46,987 bases of DNA from Paenibacillus terrae (GCF_005217525.1 NZ_PNXQ01000005.1:678740-725726), one strand, 5' to 3'; shown: positions 1 through 10,210, counted from the stretch's first letter. Made by a program: numbers and translations. The notes: generated by a model from the letters alone, not told the origin.

Positions 1-682
1 ACTGTGGCTTATCATAAATCTCCTGTGGCGACGATAGCTGCTCAATCCGCCCCGCATTCATAACAACAATCCGGTCGGAAATGGACAGCGCCTCCTCCTG
101 ATCGTGGGTGACGAACACCATCGTCATCCCCGTCTGGGTCTGGATGTCGCGCAGCTCCTCCCTCATCTCCATGCGCAGCTTGGCATCGAGCGCGGAAAAA
201 GGCTCGTCCAGCAACAATACATCCGGCTTGAGCAGCAGAGCCCGAGCGAGCGCTACCCGCTGCTGCTGACCGCCCGAGAGCTGCCCCGGCGTTTTACGCT
301 CTGCGCTCTCCAGCCGAACCAGCGCCAGCGCTTCCTTTACCTGGCGGTCGATTTCGGCCTTTTTCACCTTGCGAATCTTCAACCCGAAAGCAAGGTTGTC
401 ATACACCGTCATATGCGGCCACAAATTATAGCTTTGGAACACCATAGCGGTTGGGCGTTTTTCAGGTGGCAGCTTGAGCACACTTTTACCCTGAATCTGA
501 ATGTCGCCACTGTCCGGGTCCAGAAAACCGCCAATGGAGCGAAGCACGGTTGTTTTACCACAGCCGGAAGGACCGAGCAGGGTTACAAGCTCCCCTTTCA
601 TCACGTCAAGTGAGATGCCCTTGACTCCGTCTCCCGTCTTAAAGCGTTTGGTTAACTCACGAATGGATAATTGAATGGACAT
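1..682 (-). CDS. ABC transporter ATP-binding protein, PotA/FbpC-like (partial, runs off window)
   Basis: The N-terminal ~227 residues of an ABC ATPase are present; the C-terminus lies beyond base 1. Translation from ATG at 682 gives Walker A (GPSGCGKTT), Q-loop ([12 protein letters not shown]), signature LSGGQQQR, Walker B ([15 protein letters not shown]) and the H-loop region FVTHDQEEA, in the usual order. This arrangement is typical of importers for polyamines, iron, sulfate or aminoethylphosphonate. It follows the permease gene by about 50 bases and is probably cotranscribed with it. The substrate cannot be read from the sequence; no binding protein gene is visible, and it may lie to the left of the window. 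Confidence 0.9.
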   Translation of the reverse strand, partial: MSIQLSIRELTKRFKTGDGVKGISLDVMKGELVTLLGPSGCGKTTVLRSIGGFLDPDSGDIQIQGKSVLKLPPEKRPTAMVFQSYNLWPHMTVYDNLAFGLKIRKVKKAEIDRQVKEALALVRLESAERKTPGQLSGGQQQRVALARALLLKPDVLLLDEPFSALDAKLRMEMREELRDIQTQTGMTMVFVTHDQEEALSISDRIVVMNAGRIEQLSSPQEIYDKPQ

Positions 683-731
683 TAGCTTTGGCTCCTTTTT
701 CAGGATTTTGCAAAATTCGATTTCAGTCGCA

Positions 732-1556
732 TTACTTCACCTGGAATCCGCCAGCCAGCACGTCCGCGCTTACGAAACGCCTTGCGGCCAGCAGCAGGAT
801 CACCGTGGGCAGAGTCAAAATGACGGAGAATACAGCACCCGTAGTACTCGGATAATCCGCAATAATGGAATACATAATGACAGGCATCGTTTTATAGTCC
901 GGTGTCCCGACGAGCAGCGTTCCCTGAGCCTCATCTAATGAAGCGAGAAATGTAAAGATGGAAGCGACCACAATGCCGGGCAGCGCCATGGGGAACGTAA
1001 TTTTCCAGAACACCCGTAACGGTCCCGCCCCGGCATCCCGGGCAGATTCCTCTTGAGCGCGATGGACGCTGCGGAACGCAGAGGAAGGAATCCAGGTCAT
1101 GTACATCAGCGTGTTCACCATGTGGATCAATACAATGCCCGTAAAGGTGTTCATCAGCCCGAATTTGTAGAACAACACCGCGATAGACACGTACAATCCC
1201 ATTTTCGGAAAAGCATGCGTGAGCAAAAATGAAAACAAAAACCACTTGCTAAGTGGAAACGAAATCCGCGCGAAGGCGTAGGCAGCGGGAACACATACGA
1301 TAATCGAGCAGACTGTAACGGTAATAGCGATCAGGAAGGATAGAGATATGGAGCTGAGCACATCATCCTGCGTTAATACAAACTTCCACCATTCCAGTGA
1401 CAAGCTCTGTGGCAGCGGTGCAGGATACTGCCATTTTCCCGAAATTGCCAGCAGCAATAAATTAGTTAACGGCCCCAGGAAAAAAATGACGAAAATAACG
1501 AGCACGATGAACTCCACAATTTTGCGTGTGCCAAGTGAGCGAAGATACCAGTTCAT
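732..1556 (-). CDS. ABC transporter permease (PotC/PhnV-type binding-protein-dependent component)
   Basis: A 274-residue integral membrane protein with about six hydrophobic segments. It carries the EAA-loop ([21 protein letters not shown], about residues 170-190) by which such permeases contact the ATPase. The length fits the family. The start at 1556 follows a GAGAGGG ribosome site. It appears to be the first gene of a leftward operon with the partial ATPase gene. Only one permease is visible; the second permease and the binding protein may lie downstream, beyond the window. The substrate is unknown; polyamine, Fe3+ and 2-aminoethylphosphonate importers share this architecture. Confidence 0.85.
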   Translation of the reverse strand: MNWYLRSLGTRKIVEFIVLVIFVIFFLGPLTNLLLLAISGKWQYPAPLPQSLSLEWWKFVLTQDDVLSSISLSFLIAITVTVCSIIVCVPAAYAFARISFPLSKWFLFSFLLTHAFPKMGLYVSIAVLFYKFGLMNTFTGIVLIHMVNTLMYMTWIPSSAFRSVHRAQEESARDAGAGPLRVFWKITFPMALPGIVVASIFTFLASLDEAQGTLLVGTPDYKTMPVIMYSIIADYPSTTGAVFSVILTLPTVILLLAARRFVSADVLAGGFQVK

Positions 1557-1572
1557 AATTCATCCCTCTCAA

Positions 1573-1586
1573 GACGTCTAGACGTC
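1573..1586. promoter_or_regulatory. perfect 14-bp palindrome, possible HutC/GntR-type operator
   Basis: GACGTCTAGACGTC is self-complementary and lies in the 5' leader of the ABC permease gene, between a TATAAT-like -10 (1606-1611, minus strand) and the ribosome site. Its core GTCTAGAC fits the GT-N-TA-N-AC operator pattern described for HutC-subfamily GntR regulators. No such regulator is encoded in the window, so regulation is inferred. Confidence 0.4.
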
Positions 1587-1605
1587 CGAATCTCTTTCTA
1601 TCTGG

Positions 1606-1611
1606 ATTATA
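1606..1611 (-). promoter_or_regulatory. -10 element for the ABC permease operon
   Basis: A perfect TATAAT on the minus strand about 50 bases upstream of the permease start. The -35 is weak (GATTTG at 17-bp spacing), which would suit a regulated promoter. Confidence 0.4.
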
Positions 1612-1691
1612 GAGAGGGTTTGTTATCACAAATCGACATGGGCGATAAGATTTTGTAAAGGGGGCGGAAATCAGAGGAACGCTTTTTACAT

Positions 1692-1731
1692 TAAAAAAGG
1701 AGAGGGAGGCTTTAACAGCCTCTCTCTCCTT
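1692..1731 (-). terminator. Rho-independent terminator of purA
   Basis: Read on the minus strand, a G/C-rich stem of about 12 bp (GGAGAGAGAGGC paired with GCCTCCCTCTCC) with a 7-base loop is followed by a run of T. It lies about 70 bases past the purA stop. Confidence 0.85.
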
Positions 1732-1799
1732 GAACGTGCAGGAATAGCTATACAATTGAATAGGCGTAACGCCTTAACAGATAAAACGATTCCGCTGGT

Positions 1800-3089
<1,290 letters not shown>

Positions 3090-3144
3090 TCATTCCTCCG
3101 TGGAGTGCCCACAGACACTCTGATTTTGGGCTGACGCGCTACGT

Positions 3145-3178
3145 ATATCTGACTTAAACCGCCTGAGCGGACAGATAT
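3145..3178 (-). other. stem-loop in the purA 5' leader
   Basis: ATATCTG pairs with CAGATAT, enclosing an inner CCGC/GCGG hairpin. It sits about 60-90 bases upstream of the purA start in a leader of roughly 190 bases. The leader also holds TTCCGTA/TACGGAA (3221-3236 region) and CGGAC/GTCCG pairings around a T6 run. No known riboswitch consensus was recognised. Confidence 0.4.
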
Positions 3179-3282
3179 AGAACGTTCTCGGACAGCAGGA
3201 AAAAACGTCCGTCGCAGACATTCCGTAGGTACGGAAAGCCCCGGGCGTAATGATCTCCCCACTGCGTTGAAGCAGCACTATA

Positions 3283-3311
3283 AGTGTAACAGCACCATTT
3301 TTCAAAGTCAA
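3283..3311 (-). promoter_or_regulatory. purA promoter
   Basis: On the minus strand TTGACT (3306-3311) is followed, 17 bp on, by TACACT (3283-3288) with an extended TGT just before it. Transcription would start near 3276, leaving a ~190-base leader. Confidence 0.6.
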
Positions 3312-3314
3312 ATA

Positions 3315-3358
3315 AAAAGCGAACATTATATCACATGAAAATAGTATTGTTCGTAATT
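3315..3358. promoter_or_regulatory. pair of inverted PurR boxes (PurBox)
   Basis: AAAAGCGAACATT at 3315-3327 and the inverted copy of AATTACGAACAAT at 3346-3358 each match the Bacillus PurBox consensus AWWWCCGAACWWT at 12 of 13 positions. They are inverted with 18 bases between the 13-mers (16 if counted as 14-mers), the spacing known for PurR. They lie just upstream of the purA -35, so repression by PurR when PRPP is low is a firm inference. Confidence 0.75.
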
Positions 3359-3401
3359 GAGAGTTTCGGTCCTTATATGAAAACATATGAATACCGTGTG
3401 T

Positions 3402-3442
3402 AAAAGGCCCCTTCGACATCGCGGAACCGCGTCGAAAGAGCC
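3402..3442 (-). terminator. Rho-independent terminator of the dnaB operon
   Basis: On the minus strand a stem of about 16 bp with mismatches (GGCTCTTTCGACGCGG against CGCGATGTCGAAGGGGCC) is followed by TTTTA, about 25 bases past the dnaB stop. Confidence 0.8.
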
Positions 3443-3464
3443 TTTTTTCAAATATATCATTCCA

Positions 3465-4823
3465 CTAGCCAGCGAATGCATCCGAATGAGCGCGCTCGTA
3501 ATTGGCGAATTTATTATAATTTTTGAGAAACACCAGCTCTACCGTACCGACCGGGCCGTTACGCTGCTTGGCAATGATAATCTCAATAATATTTTTCTTT
3601 TCCGTTTCCTGATTATAGTAATCATCCCGGTACAGAAACGCGACGATATCAGCATCCTGCTCAATGGAACCAGATTCCCGCAAGTCACTCATCATCGGTC
3701 GCTTGTCCTGACGCTGCTCTACACCCCGGCTTAGCTGGGAAAGGGCGATGACAGGCACTTCCAGCTCACGGGCAATTTGCTTCAAGGTCCGTGAAATTTC
3801 GGATACCTCCTGCTGCCGATTCTCGCCCGACTTCCCGCGCCCATGAATAAGCTGCAAGTAGTCGATCACAATCATGCCGAGTCCCTTTTCCGTCTTGAGA
3901 CGACGGCACTTGGCACGGATATCCGCAACCGTAATACCGGGCGTATCATCGATATAGATTTCAGCCTCCGACAAGGCCGCAATGCCCATCGTCAGCTTCG
4001 CCCAATCGTCGTCGCCTTTAAAATCACCTGTCCGCATGACGTTCGCGTCCAGATTGGCCTCGGCGCAGATCATCCGCTGAACGAGCTGGGCCGCCGACAT
4101 TTCCAGACTGAAGATAGCAACCGTCTCCTTTGCCCGAACTGCAACGTTTTGCGCAATATTCAGGGCGAACGCCGTTTTACCCACGGATGGACGGGCTGCT
4201 ACAATGATTAGATCATTGCGCTGGAAACCCGCTGTCATCTTGTCCAAGTCAACAAAGCCGGACGGAATCCCGGTCGTATTACCCTTGTTCTGATGCAGCA
4301 GTTCGACCCGATCGAACACTTCCATCACGACATCGCGGATGGCAATAAAACCGCTGCCCGAGCGTCCGTTGGAGATCTCCATAATCTTGCGCTCGGCATC
4401 GCTCAGCATACCAGCGACGTCCTCGCCGCCGCTATAGCCTTCGCTCACAATCTGCGTGGCTGCACGAATCAATCGGCGGAGCATCGCCTTTTCTTCAATA
4501 ATCTGAGCGTAGTAATCCACGTTAGCCGCTGTCGGCACCCCGTGAGCCAGCTTCGCCAGATAGCTGACGCCCCCGATATCCTCCAGCTGACCCTTGTCCT
4601 GAATTTTCGAGGTCAGTGTAACCAAGTCTATCGGCTGTCCAGATTCACCCAGCTCAATCATCGCTTCGTAAATCATCTGGTGAGCCTTATCGTAAAAATC
4701 CTCGGTCTGCACCCGCTCCATCGCTGTAATCAGTGCTTCGGACTGGAGCAAAATGGACCCGATAACCGCCTGTTCTGCCTCCAGATTTTGCGGAGGAATC
4801 CGATCGAAAAATTCGCCGCCCAT
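3465..4823 (-). CDS. dnaB: replicative DNA helicase DnaB (dnaC in B. subtilis)
   Basis: A 452-residue hexameric 5'-3' helicase that unwinds DNA at the replication fork. The N-terminal primase-interacting domain begins with PPQNLEAEQAVIGS. The RecA-like C-terminal domain has Walker A AARPSVGKT (about 209-217), the DnaB motif FSLEMSAAQLVQRM, Walker B MIVIDYLQL and the C-terminal SDLRESGSIEQDAD. The length is usual for the family. The gene begins 2 bases after the rplI stop, so it is translationally close-coupled; its ribosome site (AGGTGA) lies inside the rplI end. It is the last gene of the operon mazG-like, yybS, gdpP, rplI, dnaB. Confidence 0.97.
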   Translation of the reverse strand: MGGEFFDRIPPQNLEAEQAVIGSILLQSEALITAMERVQTEDFYDKAHQMIYEAMIELGESGQPIDLVTLTSKIQDKGQLEDIGGVSYLAKLAHGVPTAANVDYYAQIIEEKAMLRRLIRAATQIVSEGYSGGEDVAGMLSDAERKIMEISNGRSGSGFIAIRDVVMEVFDRVELLHQNKGNTTGIPSGFVDLDKMTAGFQRNDLIIVAARPSVGKTAFALNIAQNVAVRAKETVAIFSLEMSAAQLVQRMICAEANLDANVMRTGDFKGDDDWAKLTMGIAALSEAEIYIDDTPGITVADIRAKCRRLKTEKGLGMIVIDYLQLIHGRGKSGENRQQEVSEISRTLKQIARELEVPVIALSQLSRGVEQRQDKRPMMSDLRESGSIEQDADIVAFLYRDDYYNQETEKKNIIEIIIAKQRNGPVGTVELVFLKNYNKFANYERAHSDAFAG

Positions 4824-4825
4824 AA

Positions 4826-5269
4826 TTATTCTTCGGTCACCTGTACCTTCAGCGTAGCTTTGACCTCAGGATGAAGCTTAACGGTCATTTGAGTCACGCC
4901 CAACGTACGAATCGGTTCTTCCAGCTCGATTTTGCGTTTGTCCAGCTTAATCCCCGTTGCAGCGACCGCTTCCGCGATTTGCTTGCTTGTAATTGCGCCG
5001 AACAGTCGACCGCCTTCACCAGCTTTTGCTTTAAGCTGAACAGTTGTGGATTCCAGCTTTTTGCCGAGTGCCTGCGCCTCTTCCTTTTCCTCTTGCTTGC
5101 GCTTTTCCTCAGCAGCGTTCTGGTTCTCCAGCGTCTTCATATTCCCTTCCGTCGCCGGGCGGGCAATACCGCGCGGCAGCAGGAAATTCGCTGCGTACCC
5201 GTCCGATACTTCCTTAATTTGACCCTTCTTGCCTTGGCCCTTCATATCTTTAATAAAAATCACTCTCAT
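4826..5269 (-). CDS. rplI: 50S ribosomal protein L9
   Basis: A 147-residue protein of standard L9 length. The N-terminal 23S rRNA-binding domain has the diagnostic [18 protein letters not shown] and [10 protein letters not shown] long charged helix (about residues 45-75) joins it to the C-terminal domain with [16 protein letters not shown]. The start codon overlaps the gdpP stop (ATGA), and the ribosome site GAGGGG lies within gdpP. The gdpP-rplI-dnaB order is conserved in Bacilli. Confidence 0.97.
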   Translation of the reverse strand: MRVIFIKDMKGQGKKGQIKEVSDGYAANFLLPRGIARPATEGNMKTLENQNAAEEKRKQEEKEEAQALGKKLESTTVQLKAKAGEGGRLFGAITSKQIAEAVAATGIKLDKRKIELEEPIRTLGVTQMTVKLHPEVKATLKVQVTEE

Positions 5270-7254
5270 TCAAATAACCCCTCTTCCCCATCAATTTCGG
5301 CCAGCACGTCGACCACTCTGCGTTTGGCTTCCTCCAGCGGACAATCCAGCTGAACCGCCGCATTCGTCAGATGTCCTCCGCCGCCTAGCCGTTCCATGAC
5401 GACCTGTACGTTCATGCGTCCGAGTGAACGGGCGCTGATCCCCACCAGGCCGTCAGGACGTTCACTGACCACAAAAGAGGCCAGTACATCCGTCATATTG
5501 AGTAATGAATCCGCCACCTGAGCAATCAGGAGCTGCGGTATCTTCTGTCCGGGCTCTGTCACCGCAAGCGCGATGTGCCCATATATCATTTTAGCATGCT
5601 TAATAATTTCCGCCTTAGCAATATATTCATCCAGGTCCTCTTTTAACAAGCGCTGGATCATCACTGTATCCGCCCCGCTACGCCGCAAAAAACCGGCAGC
5701 CTCAAACGTCCGCGAGCCTGTATGCAAGGAAAAATGCTTGGTATCCACCGTAATCCCCGCAAGCAGCGATGTCGCCTCCAGCGGCGTCAGTTGAACCTTC
5801 TCATGAATATATTGCAGCAGCTCTGTCACCAGCTCGCAAGTCGACGACGCATACGGCTCCAAATAAATCAAAACAGAGTCGTTAATAAACTCCTCGCCCC
5901 GACGATGATGGTCTACAACGACCACCCTGCTCGCCGTCTGCACCAATTTGGGCTCAATCGTCATCGAGGCCTTGTGCGTATCCACCACGACCAGCAGGCT
6001 GTGCTCAGTCATCAGTTGGAGCGACTGCTCCGGCGTCATGAGCGCTGCCGACAGATTCTCGTCCTTGTTCACCTGCTCCATCATCCGGTCGATGGACGGA
6101 TTGGATTTATCCAGCACGATGTGCGCCTCTACGTTGTAGAGCGCTGCCGCCTTCCACACCCCGATGGCTGCTCCCAGTGCATCCATGTCCGGTATTTTGT
6201 GCCCCATGATCAGCACGCGGTCGCTCTCCTGCATCAGGTCGCGCAGCGCATGCGCAATGACCCGCGCGCGCACCCGTGTACGCTTTTCGACAGCATTGGA
6301 CTTGCCGCCGTAAAAAGATAGACGCTGTCCGGCCTTCACCGCCGCCTGGTCGCCCCCCCGTCCGAGCGCCATATCCAGACTGGACTGAGCCAGCTCACCC
6401 AGCTCCTTGATGCTATCCGCGCCGAAGGACAAACCGATGCTCAGTGTCATCGGCACTTTCAAATCGGCCGTCATTTCCCGCACCGTATCCAGAATGACGA
6501 ATCGACTTTGCTCCAGCTCCTGAAGCGCCTTGTGATTCAGCATGATGAGATAGCGCTCGGATGACAAACGGCGCAAATAAATATTGTACTGGTTCGCCCA
6601 TGCTGTGATCTCGCTCGACACCTTCGCAATAAGCGCGGTACGCTGCTGATCGTCCATTCCCTGAGCAGCTTCATCCATATTATCAAGCATAACGATGCCG
6701 AGCGCCAGCCGCTCGTTCTCATACTGCTTGCGCAGCACCGCCAGCTCCGTTACTTCATACAAATAAATCAGACGCTCATCCAGCACGATGAGGAACTGAT
6801 AATAGCGCTCATCATGCTGTAGCTCTACCTTTAGCTCACGAACAAGCTCCTTCGTTTCCTTTTTGGCACCCAAAGCCCCTGCCAGCTGGGGAAAAAGGTC
6901 CTGGAGCGGCTCGCCTATCAGTGATTGGTCCTCGAACATTTCCCCAGCGAACCGATTGTGCCATTCTACCGTTCGATTTTCGCTGTATAAAATGATGCCG
7001 AACGGCAGTGAGCTGACCGCTTCCCCTTCCACCCGCTTGATGCGAAAGGAAAGGCCGCTGATATATTGATTCAGTTCCCGACGGAAATCCAATTCCGTCT
7101 TCAGCATCAGCCCGCCGAGCAAGAATGACAGCAGCAGTCCCATCACACCCAGTTCCCAGTTATACATGGAAATACATATGACAAGCACCAGCAGCAGTAA
7201 AAACGCCCAGACAGTATGATAGCCGTGCCAGCGTTTTTGTAGAAATTTAGGCAT
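5266..7254 (-). CDS. gdpP: cyclic-di-AMP phosphodiesterase GdpP
   Basis: A 662-residue membrane-bound DHH-family enzyme that hydrolyses c-di-AMP to 5'-pApA. Two membrane segments lie within residues 12-52. A PAS-like domain follows (about 80-170), then a degenerate GGDEF domain in which SSERY replaces the signature (231-235). The DHH domain carries [10 protein letters not shown] (352-361) and VVVDHH (about 445-450), and the DHHA1 domain has [10 protein letters not shown] near residue 625. All metal-binding motifs look intact. It overlaps rplI by 4 bases and lies 11 bases after yybS. It probably helps set potassium and osmotic balance through c-di-AMP, as in B. subtilis. Confidence 0.96.
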   Translation of the reverse strand: MPKFLQKRWHGYHTVWAFLLLLVLVICISMYNWELGVMGLLLSFLLGGLMLKTELDFRRELNQYISGLSFRIKRVEGEAVSSLPFGIILYSENRTVEWHNRFAGEMFEDQSLIGEPLQDLFPQLAGALGAKKETKELVRELKVELQHDERYYQFLIVLDERLIYLYEVTELAVLRKQYENERLALGIVMLDNMDEAAQGMDDQQRTALIAKVSSEITAWANQYNIYLRRLSSERYLIMLNHKALQELEQSRFVILDTVREMTADLKVPMTLSIGLSFGADSIKELGELAQSSLDMALGRGGDQAAVKAGQRLSFYGGKSNAVEKRTRVRARVIAHALRDLMQESDRVLIMGHKIPDMDALGAAIGVWKAAALYNVEAHIVLDKSNPSIDRMMEQVNKDENLSAALMTPEQSLQLMTEHSLLVVVDTHKASMTIEPKLVQTASRVVVVDHHRRGEEFINDSVLIYLEPYASSTCELVTELLQYIHEKVQLTPLEATSLLAGITVDTKHFSLHTGSRTFEAAGFLRRSGADTVMIQRLLKEDLDEYIAKAEIIKHAKMIYGHIALAVTEPGQKIPQLLIAQVADSLLNMTDVLASFVVSERPDGLVGISARSLGRMNVQVVMERLGGGGHLTNAAVQLDCPLEEAKRRVVDVLAEIDGEEGLFE

Positions 7255-7265
7255 GACTGTTCACC

Positions 7266-8183
7266 CTATTTCTTTGATCTTGTAATAGCTTCACGCAGCG
7301 GAAAGGCCAAATCAATAATACCGATAATGCGTAGCGGCTGGAACACCAGAACGACAATTGACAGCAGCACCGCGATGACAGGTCTCATGTTACGGCTATG
7401 TGTCCAGAAGTGAATAAAGCCGATCGTCTGGATAATAAAGCACGCATGGATCAGCGGCAACATACTAACAGAAACCGCCTGGACCCAACTGCTGTCAGAG
7501 GACATAGCTATCCACTCAAACACAATCGCCAGCAGGTAATACCAGATGAGCGCTCGTGGCAGTCTCCATTCCCGAGCAGGCTTCATTTTGCGTACAGGCA
7601 CATCTAGGCTACTCAATGCCGGACGCGTCAGAGCGTGCGTGATCACAGCCAGTAAAAATGAGGTCAGGATCAGCACATATGGAACTTTGCCAATCATCAT
7701 CGTACCGAGTCTCTGTGTATCTTCTGCTGTCCAATTCATGCCTGGAAGCATCGCATTTCCATTTAAGATTTGCTGTACCAGATTTGCCGATATAGCAGCC
7801 TGATCACGAAGATACTGGGAAAGATCAAACCCGAAGGTATACGTGGCGATGAGCAGTACAACCAACAACTCGGCTAAAACCACACCCGTTCCGGTCATCA
7901 GTGCCTGAAAAGCAGATGCTCCCTTTTTATAAACCCGTCCCATCAACAATGCGGGGATTAGAAAATAAATCGCGGGAAGCAGCAAATATACATCTTGTAG
8001 CGCTATAATCAACAGCACCGGTATGACATGAATCAGAAATCCCTTGAAAGGCAGCGATGAAAACAATACAACGCCAGGCACAATCAGCAAAAATACGGTA
8101 AAGATTCTTAAGGGTGTCAATAGAGACAGCAGCAGAAGCAAATAAATAACGCTCCATGCTACAGTTGCCAAGCGGAATTTCAA
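7266..8183 (-). CDS. yybS: YybS family (DUF2232) integral membrane protein
   Basis: A 305-residue protein with about eight hydrophobic segments and little else, matching the DUF2232/YybS family always found beside gdpP and rplI in Bacilli. Its function is unknown; the conserved linkage suggests a membrane role tied to the same operon. A GTG at 8192 could also be used, but TTG at 8183 is preferred because AGAGGTG lies 6 bases before it. The mazG-like stop codon lies between the two candidate starts. Confidence 0.85.
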   Translation of the reverse strand: MKFRLATVAWSVIYLLLLLSLLTPLRIFTVFLLIVPGVVLFSSLPFKGFLIHVIPVLLIIALQDVYLLLPAIYFLIPALLMGRVYKKGASAFQALMTGTGVVLAELLVVLLIATYTFGFDLSQYLRDQAAISANLVQQILNGNAMLPGMNWTAEDTQRLGTMMIGKVPYVLILTSFLLAVITHALTRPALSSLDVPVRKMKPAREWRLPRALIWYYLLAIVFEWIAMSSDSSWVQAVSVSMLPLIHACFIIQTIGFIHFWTHSRNMRPVIAVLLSIVVLVFQPLRIIGIIDLAFPLREAITRSKK

Positions 8184-8188
8184 AGTTT

Positions 8189-8491
8189 TCACCTCTTACG
8201 CATATGTTCTTCCAGTGCGGATATGTCCTGATACCAATCCTCCAGCTGGTGTCCTTCTTTTCTGTGCTTTCTTAGCTTGTCGATGAGGAGATCATCCAAT
8301 TCACGATAAGACACCCCAAGACGTCTTCCCAAAATATAACTGCTCATCATCAGACTCGCCAAACAATCGCCAATGCGGGCTGTACTGCCTTCCCACATCG
8401 CTTTAAACAGACGAGATACCTGTTCAAGCACCTCAGTTTTGAGCCATTCAATCACCTTGGCTCGTTTAACTACATCCAGTTCTTTAGGCAT
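8189..8491 (-). CDS. MazG-like family protein
   Basis: A 100-residue, mostly helical acidic/basic protein (MPKELDVVKRAKVIEWLKTEVLEQVS...) resembling the small MazG-like family of Firmicutes. It lacks a full set of recognisable MazG pyrophosphatase metal-binding residues, so enzymatic function is not claimed. The start is uncertain: GTG at 8506 is only 1-2 bases after AGAGGGG, while ATG at 8491 is about 16 bases away; the latter aligns better with what I recall of homologues. It is the first gene of the operon leading to gdpP, rplI and dnaB. Confidence 0.7.
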   Translation of the reverse strand: MPKELDVVKRAKVIEWLKTEVLEQVSRLFKAMWEGSTARIGDCLASLMMSSYILGRRLGVSYRELDDLLIDKLRKHRKEGHQLEDWYQDISALEEHMRKR

Positions 8492-8532
8492 ATGATGAAG
8501 AGTCACACCCCTCTGAAAAAGCTTTATTCTCC

Positions 8533-8541
8533 ATTATAGCA
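8533..8541 (-). promoter_or_regulatory. extended -10 promoter of the mazG-like-yybS-gdpP-rplI-dnaB operon
   Basis: On the minus strand TGCTATAAT is a perfect extended -10, about 45 bases upstream of the first gene. The -35 region (GTTATT-like) falls in the right arm of the adjacent palindromic repeat at 8551-8593. Confidence 0.55.
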
Positions 8542-8550
8542 TATCCTATT

Positions 8551-8616
8551 CTGAAAATAACTGTTACCCCATAGGGTAAATCGTTATTTTCAGCGCAGCT
8601 ATGCCTGCTTACTTTA
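8551..8616. repeat. intergenic palindromic repeat, copy 1
   Basis: Near-perfect hairpin: CTGAAAATAAC-TG-TTACCC (8551-8569) pairs with GGGTAA-ATC-GTTATTTTCAG (8574-8593) around a 4-base loop, followed by GCGCAGCTATGCCTGCTTAC. The tail motif (GCGCAGCTA...GCTT.CTTTAAG) recurs at about 8655-8682. A related hairpin plus tail occurs at 22828-22885. It looks like a dispersed REP/MITE-like element rather than a terminator, since no T-run follows on either strand. Confidence 0.55.
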
Positions 8617-8676
8617 AGCTCTTTTTCACCACTGCTGTCCGTAGCATTATTGTTCTGCGCAGCTACACTGCTTGCT

Positions 8677-9105
8677 TTAAGATGACGAGTTAAGCGATTC
8701 TCTGGACACGAATTTTTCACAATATTCAATAATCTGGCTACGGCGGACAATGCCGATAAACCGTTCCATATCATCCACAACAGGTACAAAGTTCTGCACC
8801 TTAGCCAAATTAATTAGATCCTCCATATTGGCATCAATGGACACCGGCTTTATTGAAACCCGAAGCGGGACGTCCTTGAGCATAAACTTCGAAGCGTTTT
8901 CAAAGGTGATCTTCCCCTCAGATTCTTTCATATGCCACAGCAGATCACCCTCTGTAACCGTGCCGGTATATCTACCTTCCTTATCCAAAATCGGAACCGC
9001 CGTGAAACGGTGATACTCCATTCGCTCCAACGTTTGCCGTAAAGTTGCATCCGCCATTACAAAAGCAACCTCTTGTTTGGGAAGCAAGAAAAAAGCGATA
9101 TTCAT
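8677..9105 (-). CDS. paired-CBS-domain protein, CbpB/DarB (YkuL)-like
   Basis: A 142-residue protein made of two CBS motifs (about residues 12-65, containing FTAVPILDKEGRYTGTVTEGDL, and 75-135, containing FVPVVDDMERFIGIVRRSQII). Size and layout match the stand-alone CBS proteins DarB/CbpB, which in B. subtilis and Listeria bind c-di-AMP and in the apo form act on the (p)ppGpp synthetase Rel. The similarity is by eye, starting with the LP..EVAFV beginning and VPL/RVSI middle, so ligand identity is inferred. It follows the LCP gene by 46 bases on the same strand. The gdpP gene for c-di-AMP breakdown lies about 1.4 kb away. Confidence 0.7.
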   Translation of the reverse strand: MNIAFFLLPKQEVAFVMADATLRQTLERMEYHRFTAVPILDKEGRYTGTVTEGDLLWHMKESEGKITFENASKFMLKDVPLRVSIKPVSIDANMEDLINLAKVQNFVPVVDDMERFIGIVRRSQIIEYCEKFVSRESLNSSS

Positions 9106-9151
9106 GAGAAAAGAATCCCCCTCAAGATCAATTGTAAAATCAAATGATTAC

Positions 9152-10210
9152 TCACTGAATGTCCTGCTTGTCGGGAAGCTTCAGCGTCTGCGGGGTTGTG
9201 CCGGAATCCAGCCAGTTTGCGATCATGAGTCTGGCATATTCGAGTTCCTTTTCATTGGCTCGGTCATAATACAGGCCCTTCTTCTTGAAACCTTCCCCCG
9301 TAATCGTAAAGCTTGAAATCTGTGGTTGACTCTGCGAAATGACCTGCTTGCCAAGCCCTGTAATAAAAGTAGGCTCCATATCCGTCTTGAAATTGGCTCC
9401 CATAATATCGAGCAGCTCCGGAAGCTTGGAAATCCCGTTGATATTCAGCAGCTTATCTGCCATTGCATTCAGAAAAATTTGCTGCCGTTTGGTACGGTTA
9501 AAGTCGCTGTCTTCCCTATATCTAACATAATACATCGCTTCTTCACCATTATAAAGCGGCTTGCCCGCCTCGATGCGGAACTTGATATGCAGCGGATTTT
9601 TATTCTCAATCGGCTTATCGATGGGAAGCTCAACCCCACCCACCGCATTTACAGCATCCTGAATACCCTGAAAATTAATCGTAGCATAATAATCGGCCTT
9701 ATGCTCCATCAGCTTCTCTACCGTAGCTATGGACATATCCTCGCCTCCGAACGCATAAGCATGCCCCAACTTATCAAAATCATCCTCACCGTCATGATTT
9801 GGATCATGTCCGACAATCTGGACATACGTATCCCTTGGAAGGGAAACCAGAAGCACACGCGATTCTGCAGGCCGTACAGCCGCATAAATAACCGTATCCG
9901 AGCGGCCACGCGCCTTCTCGTTCGGCCTTTGGTCCGTACCGAGCAGCAGCACCGAAAACGGCTCTTTCCGATAAGCAACCGGCTCCGGCTGCTTCTGTCC
10001 CTCCGACTGGCGCGGCTGAAAGGACTTCTCCAGCTTGCTCTCCAACGTCGGAGATACAAACCAGTCAAAGGCCACCAGCGTTAGCTGTTTACGGAACAGA
10101 TATCCTCCCACCGCAATCAGAAACAAAACAATACATGAAATATATAGAGCGGTAAACCTTTTTTTATTCTTGGGCTTACCGCCTGTCCTTCTCCTATGTC
10201 TTCGCTCCAT
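9152..10210 (-). CDS. LCP-family (LytR-CpsA-Psr) cell-wall glycopolymer ligase
   Basis: A 352-residue type II membrane protein. A very basic N-terminus (MERRHRRRTGGKPKNKKR) is followed by one membrane segment (about 20-40) and an extracytoplasmic LCP domain with FSVLLLGTDQRP, RSDTVIYAAV, LLVSLPRDTYV and RYREDSDFNRTKRQQ. These are the residues that hold the polyprenyl pyrophosphate substrate in TagT/TagU/TagV. It probably attaches teichoic or other anionic polymers to peptidoglycan. It has its own promoter and probably shares a transcript with the CBS gene. Which TagTUV homologue it represents cannot be said. Confidence 0.9.
   Translation of the reverse strand: MERRHRRRTGGKPKNKKRFTALYISCIVLFLIAVGGYLFRKQLTLVAFDWFVSPTLESKLEKSFQPRQSEGQKQPEPVAYRKEPFSVLLLGTDQRPNEKARGRSDTVIYAAVRPAESRVLLVSLPRDTYVQIVGHDPNHDGEDDFDKLGHAYAFGGEDMSIATVEKLMEHKADYYATINFQGIQDAVNAVGGVELPIDKPIENKNPLHIKFRIEAGKPLYNGEEAMYYVRYREDSDFNRTKRQQIFLNAMADKLLNINGISKLPELLDIMGANFKTDMEPTFITGLGKQVISQSQPQISSFTITGEGFKKKGLYYDRANEKELEYARLMIANWLDSGTTPQTLKLPDKQDIQ

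Noticed and set aside
3090..3419. 109-codon and 62-codon open frames in the purA leader
   Set aside because: They overlap the purA promoter, PurBoxes and the leader stems; no ribosome sites.
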